Source of the DNA: Motiliproteus sediminis | GTDB taxonomy: Bacteria > Pseudomonadota > Gammaproteobacteria > Pseudomonadales > Balneatricaceae | Direction of reading: 5' to 3' | Assembly (NCBI RefSeq): GCF_017912535.1 | Contig: NZ_JAERQK010000003.1 | Location: forward strand, 248,001-312,000 | Length of the DNA stretch: 64,000 nucleotides | Shown: positions 25,525-34,782 of the stretch, piece by piece | How the letters are laid out: every line of letters begins with the position of its first letter | Position numbering within the stretch: position 1 is the first letter of the stretch | The notes under the pieces: model-generated | The model's input: only the letters and a program-made list of their open reading frames with translations | Databases searched by the model: none | Told to the model about the DNA's origin: nothing | Made by a program: the position numbers and the translations under genes

Positions 25525-27226
25525 TCAACTCTGGGCCGAGCTGCTGCTGGAGGAACTTCAGCGTCGCGGTATCAGGCATCTCTGTCTGGCGCCGGGCTCC
25601 CGCTCCACGCCGCTGGTACTGGCAGCCGCTCGGCGTCCGGGGCTGTGTCTGCATCATCATCTGGATGAACGCGGGCTCGGCTTTCTGGCGCTGGGCATCT
25701 CCAAGGCGGCTGACGCCACGGTGGCGGTGATTACCACCTCCGGCACCGCGGTGGCCAACCTCTATCCCGCCCTGATCGAAGCCAGCCTCACCGGAGCGCG
25801 GCTGGTGCTGCTCACCGCGGATCGACCACCGCGGTTGCAGGATTGTGGTGCCAACCAGGCGATACGCCAGAGCGACATCTTCGCCGACTATCCACGCCGG
25901 GTGGTACGGCTGCAGCCGCCGAGTGTCGAGTTGCCCCCTGACCAGTTGTTGCAGCGGCTGAGCGCCGGGCTGGCGGCGATAGAGAGCCCCGCCGGCGGTG
26001 TGTTGCAGGTTAACTGCCGTTTTGACGAGCCCCTCTATCCCGGTGCCAAGAACACCGACTTCAGCGATTATCTGGCTCCGCTGGCGCAGTGGCGTGGCAG
26101 CGATGCCCCCTGGGGTGAACCGCTGTCACCGTCCGAGCCCGTGATGCCGAGTGCGGCGGAGTGGCAGATGTTCCGGGATGCCCCCGGGATGGTGGTGGCA
26201 GGCGCCCAGGTGCGCCACACACCCGCGATCACGGCGCTGGCCCAGACCCTTGGCTGGCCGTTGATCGCGGATATCCAGTCGCCGTTGAAGTTTGATTCCG
26301 AGGCGGTGACCCAGATCGACAGCGTGCTGGCCGGCCCCGGACGGGCGCTGCTGAGCCGGCGGCGCCACCTGCTGCAGTTTGGCGGTCGGCTGGTCTCCAA
26401 GGCGTTTCAGGGCTTTATCGACGCTCACGACTGGGACCAGTTCTGGGTCGTGCACCCGGGGGATTACGCCCTCGATCCGGGGCGCAATCACAACGTCTTT
26501 TTCGCTCTGGAGGCGGAGCCATGGTGCCGGGGATTACCGCTGCCGACAGCGGAGGTGAGCGCTGGTGCGCGGTCATTGCCGCTGGCGCTTGAGAATCGTG
26601 CACTGGCGGACAGCCTCAACGCGCGCATGGCAGCGGATTCGCAGCTTGGCGAAGCGACCGCGGTCTATCAGCTGCTGCAGCACGCGCCCGCCGGCAGCAC
26701 GCTGGTGGCGGGTAACAGCCTGGCGATCCGGCTGCTGGATATGCTCGCCGGAACCGCGCCTGCCGAGCGCCGGCTGCGGATTCTGGCCAATCGTGGCGCC
26801 AGCGGCATCGAAGGCCTGATCGCCACTGCGGCCGGCGCCGCGCTGGCGGGTGAGGGGCCGGTAACCCTGCTGCTGGGCGATACCGCCTTTCTCTACGATC
26901 TCAACAGTTTAATTCTGCTGCGTCAGCTACGGGTACCGCTGGTCATCCTGGTGCTCAACAATGACGGCGGCGGCATCTTCAAGCTGTTACCGGTGCCGGA
27001 TCAGGCGCTGCTGGAACAGCACTACCAGCGTCCCCACGGCCTCGACTTTGCAGCCGGTTGCGCCCAGTTCGGGGTGGCCTACCACTGCCCCCAGTCGCTG
27101 CCGGCATTTACCAGCGCGTATCAGCAGCTGCTGGCCAACGGCGGCGGGGTGATCGAAGTGCGCGCAGATGCCGATGACACGGTCGCCTTCGTCCGCAGCC
27201 TTACCGCCGCCCACAAATCTGGTTAA
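25496..27226 (+). CDS. menD: SEPHCHC synthase MenD (ThDP enzyme)
   Basis: A 576-residue ThDP enzyme that joins 2-oxoglutarate and isochorismate. Markers are HLCLAPGSRSTPLVLAA, HHLDERGLGFLALG, ITTSGTAVANLYPALIEAS (catalytic Glu region) and the C-terminal ThDP/Mg motif LLLGDTAFLYDLNSLILL...LNNDGGGIFKLLP. ATG 25496 is preferred over 25490 because CAGGA lies at good distance. The length is close to E. coli MenD (556). Confidence 0.94.
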   Translation: MFPASHTSLNQLWAELLLEELQRRGIRHLCLAPGSRSTPLVLAAARRPGLCLHHHLDERGLGFLALGISKAADATVAVITTSGTAVANLYPALIEASLTGARLVLLTADRPPRLQDCGANQAIRQSDIFADYPRRVVRLQPPSVELPPDQLLQRLSAGLAAIESPAGGVLQVNCRFDEPLYPGAKNTDFSDYLAPLAQWRGSDAPWGEPLSPSEPVMPSAAEWQMFRDAPGMVVAGAQVRHTPAITALAQTLGWPLIADIQSPLKFDSEAVTQIDSVLAGPGRALLSRRRHLLQFGGRLVSKAFQGFIDAHDWDQFWVVHPGDYALDPGRNHNVFFALEAEPWCRGLPLPTAEVSAGARSLPLALENRALADSLNARMAADSQLGEATAVYQLLQHAPAGSTLVAGNSLAIRLLDMLAGTAPAERRLRILANRGASGIEGLIATAAGAALAGEGPVTLLLGDTAFLYDLNSLILLRQLRVPLVILVLNNDGGGIFKLLPVPDQALLEQHYQRPHGLDFAAGCAQFGVAYHCPQSLPAFTSAYQQLLANGGGVIEVRADADDTVAFVRSLTAAHKSG

Positions 27227-27283
27227 TATCAACGGTTTCTTATGCCGGCGCCGGACGCGCCGGTGGGCTATCTGGAGGTTTTG

Positions 27284-28138
27284 ATGAAGTACGGCATGAG
27301 TGAAGCGGAACTGTACGCTGCGATCGAGTGGCAGGACTGCAGCGCCGATTACGCGGATATCCGCTATCACAAGGGCGAGGGGATCGCCAAGATCACCATC
27401 AACCGTCCCCAGGTTCACAACGCCTTTCGCCCCCGTACCGTGCAGGAGATGATGCGGGCACTGGAAAATGCCCGCTACGACGCCAACGTCGGCTGCATTA
27501 TTCTCACCGGAGCCGGGGACAAAGCGTTCTGTTCCGGTGGCGACCAGTCGATCCGCGGTGATGCCGGCTATCAGGATGGCGAGGGCACCGAGCACCTCAA
27601 CGTGCTCGACTTTCAGCGCCAGATCCGCACCTGCCCCAAGCCGGTGGTGGCGATGGTAGCCGGTTACGCCATCGGTGGCGGCCACGTGCTGCACCTGATC
27701 TGCGATCTCACCATCGCCGCTGACAACGCCCGCTTCGGCCAGACTGGCCCGGCAGTGGGCTCCTTTGACGGCGGCTACGGCTCCAGCTACATGGCGCGCA
27801 TCGTGGGGCAGAAGAAAGCCCGTGAGATCTGGTTCCTGTGTCGCCAGTACGACGCCGCGCAGGCGCTGGATATGGGGCTGGTGAACACTGTGGTCCCGGT
27901 GGCGGAGTTGGAGCGTGAAACCGTGCGCTGGTGCCGCGAGATGCTGCAGAACTCGCCGATGGCGCTGCGCTGCCTCAAGGCGGCGATGAACGCCGACTGC
28001 GACGGTCAGGCAGGGCTGCAGGAGCTGGCCGGCAATGCCACCCTGATGTTCTACATGTCGGCAGAGGCGCAGGAGGGCCGTAACGCCTTTATGGAGAAGC
28101 GCCGCCCCGAGTTCAACAAGTTCAAGCGTCAGCCCTGA
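27284..28138 (+). CDS. menB: 1,4-dihydroxy-2-naphthoyl-CoA synthase
   Basis: A 284-residue crotonase-fold enzyme that cyclises o-succinylbenzoyl-CoA. The sequence is very close to E. coli MenB over its whole length: [77 protein letters not shown] and [23 protein letters not shown] 27284 with GGAGG ahead is the start; the frame is open from 27242. It follows menD at 57 bp, where enterobacteria have menH. Confidence 0.96.
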   Translation: MKYGMSEAELYAAIEWQDCSADYADIRYHKGEGIAKITINRPQVHNAFRPRTVQEMMRALENARYDANVGCIILTGAGDKAFCSGGDQSIRGDAGYQDGEGTEHLNVLDFQRQIRTCPKPVVAMVAGYAIGGGHVLHLICDLTIAADNARFGQTGPAVGSFDGGYGSSYMARIVGQKKAREIWFLCRQYDAAQALDMGLVNTVVPVAELERETVRWCREMLQNSPMALRCLKAAMNADCDGQAGLQELAGNATLMFYMSAEAQEGRNAFMEKRRPEFNKFKRQP

Positions 28139-28153
28139 GTTGATTCAGCCCCG

Positions 28154-29140
28154 ATGACGCGCCGCGCCGCTCTCTATCGCTACCGGCTGCCGTTATCCCG
28201 GCCGTTGCGGCTAGCCTTCGGCACCCTGGTTGAGCGCGAAGGGCTGATCCTTGAACTCCGTGAGGGCGAGCGGCAGGGGTTGGGTGAAGCGGCGCCGCTG
28301 ACCGGTTTCAGTCCTGAATCGCTGGCCGAGGCGGAGCAGGCGCTGCGCCAGGCTGCGCACGCGTGGGTGAGTCAGGAGCCGGCAACGTCCAGCCCGGACG
28401 CACCGGCAGCGACCTTTGCCTTCGATTGTGCTTTGCGCGAGCTTGAACGGGGCCCGCTGCTCGGTGATCCGACCGCCGGCGGTTATCCGCTGCTGGCGGG
28501 CGACCGCGACCAGCAGCAGGCTAAGTGGCAGCGGTTGAAACGGCAGCCGCCGACGTCGATCAAACTCAAACTCGGCAATGTATCCCCATCGCAGGAAGCC
28601 GCGTGGCTGCGGCACCTTCTCGACGATGCGCCGGTGCTACGGCTGCGGCTCGATCTGAACCGCCGCTGGACGATGGCAGAGGCTGATCAATTCGCCGCCG
28701 CGCTGAGCCATGAAGTCCGCAGCGCCATCGACTATATCGAGGAGCCTTGCCAGCAACTGAGCGATTCTTTGGCTTGGGCAGAACGCCACCAGCTGCCACT
28801 GGGGCTGGATGAGAGTCTCGTCGAATGCGGCGAACAGTTGCCCGATTGCGACGCGTTGCAGGCGCTGATTCTGAAACCCACCCTGATCGGCTCGCGGTAT
28901 CGGTTGCAGAGTTGGTTGGGGCAAGCGAGCGAGCGCGGCCTGCGTACCCTGCTCAGCAGCTGTTTTGAATCGCCACTGGCGCTGGGGCAGCTGGCCGCGC
29001 TGGCCGCCGAGTTGACGCCCGAGGAGCCGCCGGGGCTGGATACCCTCAGTTATTTTTCCAAGGATCTGATCCGTCCACTGCCAAACTCAACCCGGCCGTT
29101 GCTGCCGCTGGAGGCGCTGTCATGCCTGTGGCACAGATAG
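28154..29140 (+). CDS. menC: o-Succinylbenzoate synthase
   Basis: A 328-residue enolase-superfamily enzyme that dehydrates SHCHC. The N-terminal cap has LSRPLRLAFGTLVEREGLIL and GLGEAAPLTGFSPES. The barrel shows TSIKLKLG (catalytic Lys pair region), LRLDLNRRW (metal Asp), IDYIEEPC (Glu), LGLDESL (Asp) and LILKPTLIG (Lys). It follows menB by 15 bp and overlaps menE by 19 bp. Confidence 0.92.
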   Translation: MTRRAALYRYRLPLSRPLRLAFGTLVEREGLILELREGERQGLGEAAPLTGFSPESLAEAEQALRQAAHAWVSQEPATSSPDAPAATFAFDCALRELERGPLLGDPTAGGYPLLAGDRDQQQAKWQRLKRQPPTSIKLKLGNVSPSQEAAWLRHLLDDAPVLRLRLDLNRRWTMAEADQFAAALSHEVRSAIDYIEEPCQQLSDSLAWAERHQLPLGLDESLVECGEQLPDCDALQALILKPTLIGSRYRLQSWLGQASERGLRTLLSSCFESPLALGQLAALAAELTPEEPPGLDTLSYFSKDLIRPLPNSTRPLLPLEALSCLWHR

Positions 29141-30534
29141 CGTGTCCGTTGTGGCAGGCAGCGCAACGCTGGCCCCGGCAACCGGCGCTGGAGGAGGGCG
29201 GGCTCACCGTCAGCTTTGCCGATCTGGAGCAACAGGTCGCTGGTCTCTGTGGCCAGCTCAGCCGGCAAGGGGTTGCAGCCGGTGATCGGCTGGCGCTTGT
29301 TACCAGTGATCGCGGTGCGCTGGTGCGCTGGCTGCTGGCGGCGTTGCGGTTAAAGCTCACCGCCGTGGTGATCAATCCCGGCCAGCCGGATGACGCTCTC
29401 AGCAACCAACTGCAGCGCGCCGCGCCGCGCTGGCGGGTGGCGGAGCGGAGCTGTGATGATGAGGTCTCCGCGGTATGGTCGCCGCGCCTGTTCGAGAGCT
29501 GCAGCGGGGATTCGGAAACGGTCACCGCCATCGATTCCTATCTCCCTTTTACCGGAGTGTTTACCTCCGGCAGCAGCGGCACGCCCAAACTGGCGCTGCA
29601 CTGCTATGCCAACCACTACGCCAGCGCCCGCGGCAGCCAGAGCCTGATTCCGCTGCGCCCCGGTGATCGCTGGGCGGCGGTGTTGCCGTTCCATCATGTT
29701 GGCGGGCTGGCGCTGATCTTCCGTTGCCTGCTGGCGGGAGCCTGTCTGCAAATCCCCGCTTCGGAGCGCACCGTAGCCGAGCTGGTGACGGATTCAACTA
29801 CCGGCCCCACCCATCTGTCGGCGGTCGGTACCCAGCTGTTGCGGTTGAGAACGGAGGGTGTACGCCTCGACGGCGGCTGCCTGCGCACCCTGCTGCTGGG
29901 GGGGAGTGCCTTTTCACCGCAACTGCTCGACTGGCTGGAACCGCAGCGGTTGCAGGTGCTGATCAGCTACGGCCTGACCGAAATGAGCTCACAGGTGATG
30001 ACCGGCCTGGTCAACCCGGACGGGCTGCTGGCGACCCTGCTGCCGGGGCGTGAGCTGATGATTGCCGCCGACGGCGAGATTCTGGTGCGTGGCGACACCC
30101 TGTTTCTCGGCTACGACGAGGACGGTGTGCTGCGCCGGCCGCTGGATGAAACTGGTTGGTTCCATACTCGTGATCTGGGCGCGCTGACAGCCACCGGGCT
30201 AAAGGTGCAGGGGCGGCTGGATAACCAGTTCATCAGTGGCGGTGAGAATATTCAGCCCGAAGAGATCGAAGGGGTTATAGCCCAGTATCCCGGGGTGTCG
30301 GTCTGCGTGGTGGTGCCAGTAGCGGATGCCGAGTTCGGCCAGCGACCGGTGGCACTGGTGGCGGGTCTGACCCTGCCCGATCAGGCGGAGCCGTTACGGC
30401 AGTGGCTGCGTAAGCGGCTGCCGGGCTACAAGGTGCCGATTGCCGTGCTGGCGTTGCCGGAGCAGGAAGGCGCGTTGAAGGTGCAGCGCTCCGCATTGCT
30501 CCGTTGGGCGGCCGAGCAGATTTTTTCGCAGTAA
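29122..30534 (+). CDS. menE: o-Succinylbenzoate--CoA ligase
   Basis: A 470-residue adenylate-forming enzyme. The P-loop-like TGVFTSGSSGTPKLALH, LPFHHVGGLALIFRCLLAGA, SYGLTEMSSQV (A5 core), GWFHTRDLGAL and VQGRLDNQFISGGENIQPEEIEG (A8 hinge) are all present, and the catalytic Lys is in EGALKVQRSALLR near the C-terminus. It activates o-succinylbenzoate as the CoA ester for MenB. It is last of the men genes. Confidence 0.93.
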   Translation: MPVAQIACPLWQAAQRWPRQPALEEGGLTVSFADLEQQVAGLCGQLSRQGVAAGDRLALVTSDRGALVRWLLAALRLKLTAVVINPGQPDDALSNQLQRAAPRWRVAERSCDDEVSAVWSPRLFESCSGDSETVTAIDSYLPFTGVFTSGSSGTPKLALHCYANHYASARGSQSLIPLRPGDRWAAVLPFHHVGGLALIFRCLLAGACLQIPASERTVAELVTDSTTGPTHLSAVGTQLLRLRTEGVRLDGGCLRTLLLGGSAFSPQLLDWLEPQRLQVLISYGLTEMSSQVMTGLVNPDGLLATLLPGRELMIAADGEILVRGDTLFLGYDEDGVLRRPLDETGWFHTRDLGALTATGLKVQGRLDNQFISGGENIQPEEIEGVIAQYPGVSVCVVVPVADAEFGQRPVALVAGLTLPDQAEPLRQWLRKRLPGYKVPIAVLALPEQEGALKVQRSALLRWAAEQIFSQ

Positions 30535-30673
30535 GTCCTTATCGCTCGATTACGCCTGTAGCCAGCTGAAGCTGGCCCGCGATTTGCTGCCGGTTAGATT
30601 GAGCGGCTAATCATGTTGGCTTTACAACAAGCGGGCGGTCCGCTTTATCACCCAGTTGCTACGGAGTGCGCTA

Positions 30674-31237
30674 ATGAGTCCCATTCGATCCAGTCAAACC
30701 CACCCGTTGGAGATCGCGGCGGTGCGTGCCAGCGATGATCAGGGGCGGATCGGCATCACCTTCTGCCCCGGTAAACAGGACCCGCATGCGCTGACCGGTG
30801 CCTGGGCGCGAGATCTGGATGCGGATCTGCAGGCGATCAGCGCCTGGGGCGCAACCCTGGTGGTGACCCTGGTGGAGTCGTTTGAACTGGGCCTGCTCAA
30901 GGTGCCGCAACTGGGTGAGGCGGTCGAGCGTCACGGCATGGACTGGTGCCATCTGCCGATTGCCGACTACTCAGTACCGGATGCACAGTTCGAACAGCGC
31001 TGGCTCTGCGAGGGCAAGGCGCTGCGCCAGCGCTTGCGGCAGGGGCAGGATATCGTCGTCCACTGCAAAGGGGGGCTTGGCCGCGCCGGGATGATCGCGG
31101 CGCGGTTGCTGGTGGAGCTGGGAATGCCGCCCAAAGAGGCGATCCGGCTAGTGCGCCGTGAACGGCGCGGGGCGATCGAAACGCCGTCGCAGCTCAATCT
31201 GGTGCGCAACACCCAAGCGCTGGTGGATCAGGAGTAA
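30674..31237 (+). CDS. Dual-specificity/CDKN3-like protein phosphatase
   Basis: A 187-residue cysteine phosphatase. The P-loop is VVHCKGGLGRAG with Cys131 and Arg137, and the acid loop is LPIADYSVPDAQFEQ with Asp98, so all catalytic residues are present. The layout resembles CDKN3/dual-specificity phosphatases, which remove phosphate from Ser, Thr or Tyr. ATG 30674 has GGAG eight bases ahead; the frame is open to 30656. Its stop overlaps the start of the kinase-like gene by one base (TAATG), so the two are made together. Confidence 0.85.
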   Translation: MSPIRSSQTHPLEIAAVRASDDQGRIGITFCPGKQDPHALTGAWARDLDADLQAISAWGATLVVTLVESFELGLLKVPQLGEAVERHGMDWCHLPIADYSVPDAQFEQRWLCEGKALRQRLRQGQDIVVHCKGGLGRAGMIAARLLVELGMPPKEAIRLVRRERRGAIETPSQLNLVRNTQALVDQE

Positions 31238-31920
31238 TGAGCCCCAAGCTTGAGCAGGTGGCGATCGATACCACCGCCCTGACGCGTATCGCTGGCCAGC
31301 GCGGCAGCAATCCGGGTGGTATCTATGAGGATGCCTCCGGGCAGCGCTACTACGTAAAAACGCTGGAATCGCCCCAGTTGGCCCGCAACGAACGGATCGC
31401 GGCAAGGCTCTACCAACTGGCGGGCGCGCCGACGCTGGACTACGTCGATACCCTGGCTGCCGATCAGGTGGCTACTCGCTGGCTGGATCTGGATAAAACC
31501 TGTGTTGCCCACCTGAGTGACGATGAGATCCTTCAGGCGCAGCGCTGGTTCGGCGTCCATGCCTGGACCGCTAACTGGGATGTGGCCGGTTTTAACGGTG
31601 ACAACCAGGGGGTCGCGAATGGGCGGGTGATCACCCTCGATCTGGGCGGAGCGCTCAGTTTTCGTGCCCAGGGCGACCCCAAGGGGCCGGCGTTCGGCAC
31701 CGAGGTTCACGAGCTGGAACGGCTACGCAGTGATCCGGATAACCCCCATGCGCGGCGGCTGTTTGCCGGGATGGATGAGGCGGCGTTGGGTGCTGCGATT
31801 CAGCGGGTGGTGGTGCTGACCGATCAGGCAGTGTGCGCGGCGGTGCTGGCGGCGGGTGGCAGCCAGAAGCTGGCGGATAAGCTGGTGGCGAGGAAAGCGT
31901 TTATGGCGGCGAGGTTGTGA
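31237..31920 (+). CDS. HipA/PI3K-like putative kinase, stand-alone
   Basis: A 227-residue protein. A glycine-rich nucleotide loop GSNPGGIYEDASGQRYYVK ends at Lys41 and is followed by Glu52 in ARNERIAARLYQLAG. Later FGVHAWTANWDVAGFNGDN provides Asp115 and ITLDLGGAL provides Asp135, in the order expected for an atypical kinase (Lys, Glu, catalytic Asp, metal Asp). I recall this G-S-N-P-G-G fold from phage head-morphogenesis/toxin polyproteins, but here it is free-standing. Phosphotransfer activity is inference. It is coupled by one base to the phosphatase gene. Confidence 0.65.
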   Translation: MSPKLEQVAIDTTALTRIAGQRGSNPGGIYEDASGQRYYVKTLESPQLARNERIAARLYQLAGAPTLDYVDTLAADQVATRWLDLDKTCVAHLSDDEILQAQRWFGVHAWTANWDVAGFNGDNQGVANGRVITLDLGGALSFRAQGDPKGPAFGTEVHELERLRSDPDNPHARRLFAGMDEAALGAAIQRVVVLTDQAVCAAVLAAGGSQKLADKLVARKAFMAARL

Positions 31921-31976
31921 TGCTCGCTAGCCGGGTGGTTGTGCTGCGCTAGCGTTTGCGCCGCTTCAATCGCCGT

Positions 31977-32621
31977 TCATGGGGCGCAGAGCCTGATTTC
32001 GATGCGTTCCTTGCCCTTGCCGATATTGTTGCGCTTGAGCTGGATCGACCCGATCTCGCCGGTGGTGCGCACATGAGTACCGCCGCAGGGCACCTGTGAA
32101 AATCCTTCGATCTCCCAGTAGCGGCGTTCATTGGCCTCATCGTCAAAGCCGGTGTGAATCGCCAGATCAGCGGCGATGATCCGGTTGGCTTGCTCCGCCA
32201 GCGCGGGCAGCAGGGGTGAGAGGCTTTGGGGCCAGACAAAGTCGATGCGGGCTTTATCCTGGCCGATATGGGCGCCGATCTTGGTCACACCGGTTAGTTC
32301 GCGGTAACAGAGTTCCAGCACCAGCTCGGCGGCAAAGTGCAGGCGCATCAGGCGATAACGGCGGTTGCCGTCGATGTTGATCTGCACCGATTGGCCGACC
32401 TGCAAGCCGTGATCCGTGGGCAAGGTGTAACGGATCTGCGTTCCTTCCTTGCAGGCGTCTATGACCGGCATTCCGGCGATGGAGCCCTGGTCGCTCTCCT
32501 GGCCACCGGAGAAGGCAAAGAAGATGGTCGAGAACAGTTCGATCTGGTCACCCTCGACCGCGGATACTACGGTTTGGTGTGAGGTGGCGTAGGGATCTTG
32601 CCAGAACAGTTTGTGGGTCAT
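31977..32621 (-). CDS. AlaX-like alanyl-tRNA editing protein
   Basis: A 214-residue protein of the AlaRS/ThrRS second-additional-domain family, which clears Ser-tRNA(Ala) or Gly-tRNA(Ala). The N-terminal barrel (FWQDPYATS, FFAFSGGQESDQGSI) leads to RLMRLHFAAELVLEL and then VPCGGTHVRTTGEIG. The second zinc motif CxxxH is intact, but the usual HxxxH of the first motif is HFAAE. I think this may be a subfamily trait. The gene converges with the kinase-like gene. Confidence 0.85.
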   Translation of the reverse strand: MTHKLFWQDPYATSHQTVVSAVEGDQIELFSTIFFAFSGGQESDQGSIAGMPVIDACKEGTQIRYTLPTDHGLQVGQSVQINIDGNRRYRLMRLHFAAELVLELCYRELTGVTKIGAHIGQDKARIDFVWPQSLSPLLPALAEQANRIIAADLAIHTGFDDEANERRYWEIEGFSQVPCGGTHVRTTGEIGSIQLKRNNIGKGKERIEIRLCAP

Positions 32622-32752
32622 CGGTGTCTCAAGCGGGCGGCTCTCTAGGCAGCATTGAGCCTAACACCGCCGGGCCCTGTTGGCTAAATGCTCGTCGGTC
32701 GGTGTGAGTCCCCGGTAGCGCTGATCACCGGGAACGGGGATCATCCGGTCGG

Positions 32753-33928
32753 TCAGATGTAGTAGTCCTTCAGCGGCGGAAAGCCGTTGAACTCGATGGA
32801 GCTGTAACTGGTGGTGTAGGCCCCGGTGGAGAGCCAGTAGAGCCGATCACCAATGGCCAGGTTCAGCGGCAGGCCGTACTTATAGTTTTCGTACATGATA
32901 TCGGCGCTGTCGCAGCTGGGGCCGGCGATCACCACATCCTCCACTTCACCGCTTTTATCGGTATAGATCGGGAATTTGATCGACTCGTCCATGGTTTCTA
33001 CCAGCCCTGAGAACTTGCCCACGTCGGTATAGATCCAGCGGTGCAGCGCGGTGCGCGATTTACGAGAGATCAGTACCACCTCGCTTACCAGCACCCCCGC
33101 GTTGGCGATCAGCGAGCGCCCCGGTTCCAGAATGATCTCCGGAAAGTCCTCGCCAAAGTCCTCGCGGATAAACCGGCTGATCTCGGCGGCGTAGGTTGCC
33201 AGGTCGTTGGTGCGGGTGAGGTAGTTGGCGGGAAAGCCGCCGCCCATATTGATCATCTTGAGTTCGATTCCGTCCTCGTCGCGCAAGCGCTCGAAGATCA
33301 CCTTCACTTTGCCCAGCGCCGCGTCCCAGGCACCGATATCGCGTTGCTGGGAACCAACGTGAAACGACACCCCGTAAGGTTCCAGCCCCAGATCACGGGC
33401 CAGAATCAGCAGGTCCATCGCCATATCGGTCTGGCAGCCAAACTTGCGCGACAGCGGCCAGTCGGCGGTCTGGGTGCCTTCGGTCAGGATGCGCACGTAG
33501 ATGCGGGAGCCCGGCGCGGCGCGGGCGATATTGCGAAGGTCAGCTTCCGAGTCGGTGGCAAACAGGCGCACGCCCTTATCGAAAAAAGCGCGGATATCGC
33601 GGGCCTTCTTGATGGTGTTGCCGTAGCTGAGGCGGTTCGGACTGACGTCGAGCGCCAGTACCTTTTCCAGTTCATAGATCGAGGCGATATCGAAGTTGGC
33701 GCCCTTGTCGCGCAGCATGGTCAATATCTGCGGCGCCGGGTTGGCTTTGACCGCGTAATAGATGCTGGCGTACGGAAAGGCCTCCACCATCTTCTCGTAG
33801 TGACGGTCGATGGTGGCGGTATCGACCACCAGAAACGGGGTCTCTTTGCCGGCGGCAAAGGTGGTGATGCGGTTAAAGGTGTCGGTATCGTAGTAGTCGG
33901 CTAGGTTGAACGCAGTCTGGTCGCTCAT
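32753..33928 (-). CDS. Fold-III PLP ornithine/lysine decarboxylase family
   Basis: A 391-residue decarboxylase of the eukaryote-like ornithine/lysine/diaminopimelate family. Lys61 in IYYAVKANP is the PLP lysine, SFHVGSQQRD and NMGGGFPANY bind PLP phosphate, EPGRSLIANAG is the pyridine-binding segment, and GPSCDSAD supplies the active-site Cys/Asp pair. Members make putrescine or cadaverine; the amino-acid preference is not readable. It appears monocistronic. Confidence 0.9.
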   Translation of the reverse strand: MSDQTAFNLADYYDTDTFNRITTFAAGKETPFLVVDTATIDRHYEKMVEAFPYASIYYAVKANPAPQILTMLRDKGANFDIASIYELEKVLALDVSPNRLSYGNTIKKARDIRAFFDKGVRLFATDSEADLRNIARAAPGSRIYVRILTEGTQTADWPLSRKFGCQTDMAMDLLILARDLGLEPYGVSFHVGSQQRDIGAWDAALGKVKVIFERLRDEDGIELKMINMGGGFPANYLTRTNDLATYAAEISRFIREDFGEDFPEIILEPGRSLIANAGVLVSEVVLISRKSRTALHRWIYTDVGKFSGLVETMDESIKFPIYTDKSGEVEDVVIAGPSCDSADIMYENYKYGLPLNLAIGDRLYWLSTGAYTTSYSSIEFNGFPPLKDYYI

Positions 33929-34257
33929 GGGCGAGTGTAGGCTCTCTGGATTAAGGTCGATAAGTGGGGATTGCTGAGGGTTTTGCGCGGTCGCGGGGAG
34001 GGGGCGACAAGGGTGCGCGGGCTAAGAAAAAATGACCTGGATAATGGGGTGCATTTGCTGCTTAATCCAGTGCTAAGTCAATGGGTTGCTTGCGTCGTTC
34101 TCGGAGATATTTTTTCATCGATTTGGGCGGGAACTGGGTGTTGAATTCATCTGCGGAGAGGGGTGAGCACCGGGTGGTGTAGCTCCTATGGTTGCCATAT
34201 CCGAGAAGCTGGCAGGCTTGTGTAATCGAATCGTTGGTTAGACTGCTGGATAGTCTG
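33929..34257. other. Intergenic region left of the inverted-repeat element
   Basis: No credible gene, tRNA or strong terminator was recognised. The first part should hold the promoter of the divergently placed decarboxylase. A long minus-strand open frame (34062-34955) crosses this region and the element, but its translation is low-complexity and it has no SD. Confidence 0.5.
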
Positions 34258-34718
34258 TGTTCCGCCCACCCGGGCGGGTCACTTTTTGTCGGTCGTGACA
34301 AAAAGTAACCAAGGCCGCTACGGCCATCCATGGCCTCTCGCGGCATTTGGGCATCCTGCCCGGCAAAGCACTCGCCCGCAAAAGTAGCCCTGCTGGACCT
34401 GCGCGCTGAACTCCTTCGTAACGGGCAAAAAACTGATTTACAGAGAAATGCGGTCGCTCGGCTGCGACGTAGCCCCTTTGGAGCCGACGAGCATGGGGCG
34501 GATAATCCGATTAAGGCCCGCAGGGGCGAGCGCCGGATGCGCGAAGCGGCGGCAGCATGGCCAGGGACGGCCATTCTGACGATCCCCGGATTCTTCGCTC
34601 CACGCGCAGTGGACCCGCAGGGCGGCGGAACCAGGGGGCATAAAGCACAAGTAGTTCTTTCTTCCCCTGTTCTTTGGAACGTTTGCCAAAGAATAGGGCC
34701 GCCCGGGTGGGCGGAACA
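34258..34718. mobile_element. 461-bp element with perfect 20-bp terminal inverted repeats (MITE-like)
   Basis: TGTTCCGCCCACCCGGGCGG (34258-34277) is repeated exactly as its complement at 34699-34718; partial matching continues several bases outwards. Just inside each end is a hairpin: CTTTTTGTC...GACAAAAAG on the left (about 34282-34305) and TTCTTTGG...CCAAAGAA on the right (about 34668-34692). The interior encodes no credible protein, although its minus-strand translation (FAGECFAGQDAQMPREAMDG) resembles a spurious peptide I have seen annotated repeatedly in proteobacterial genomes. That suggests a dispersed non-autonomous element. No target-site duplication was seen. Confidence 0.72.
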
Positions 34719-34782
34719 GAGGCTTGCAAGCAGACGCGGGAATGAGCGCGTTGGCTCAGAAGCTGAACGGCACCCCCCGAAT

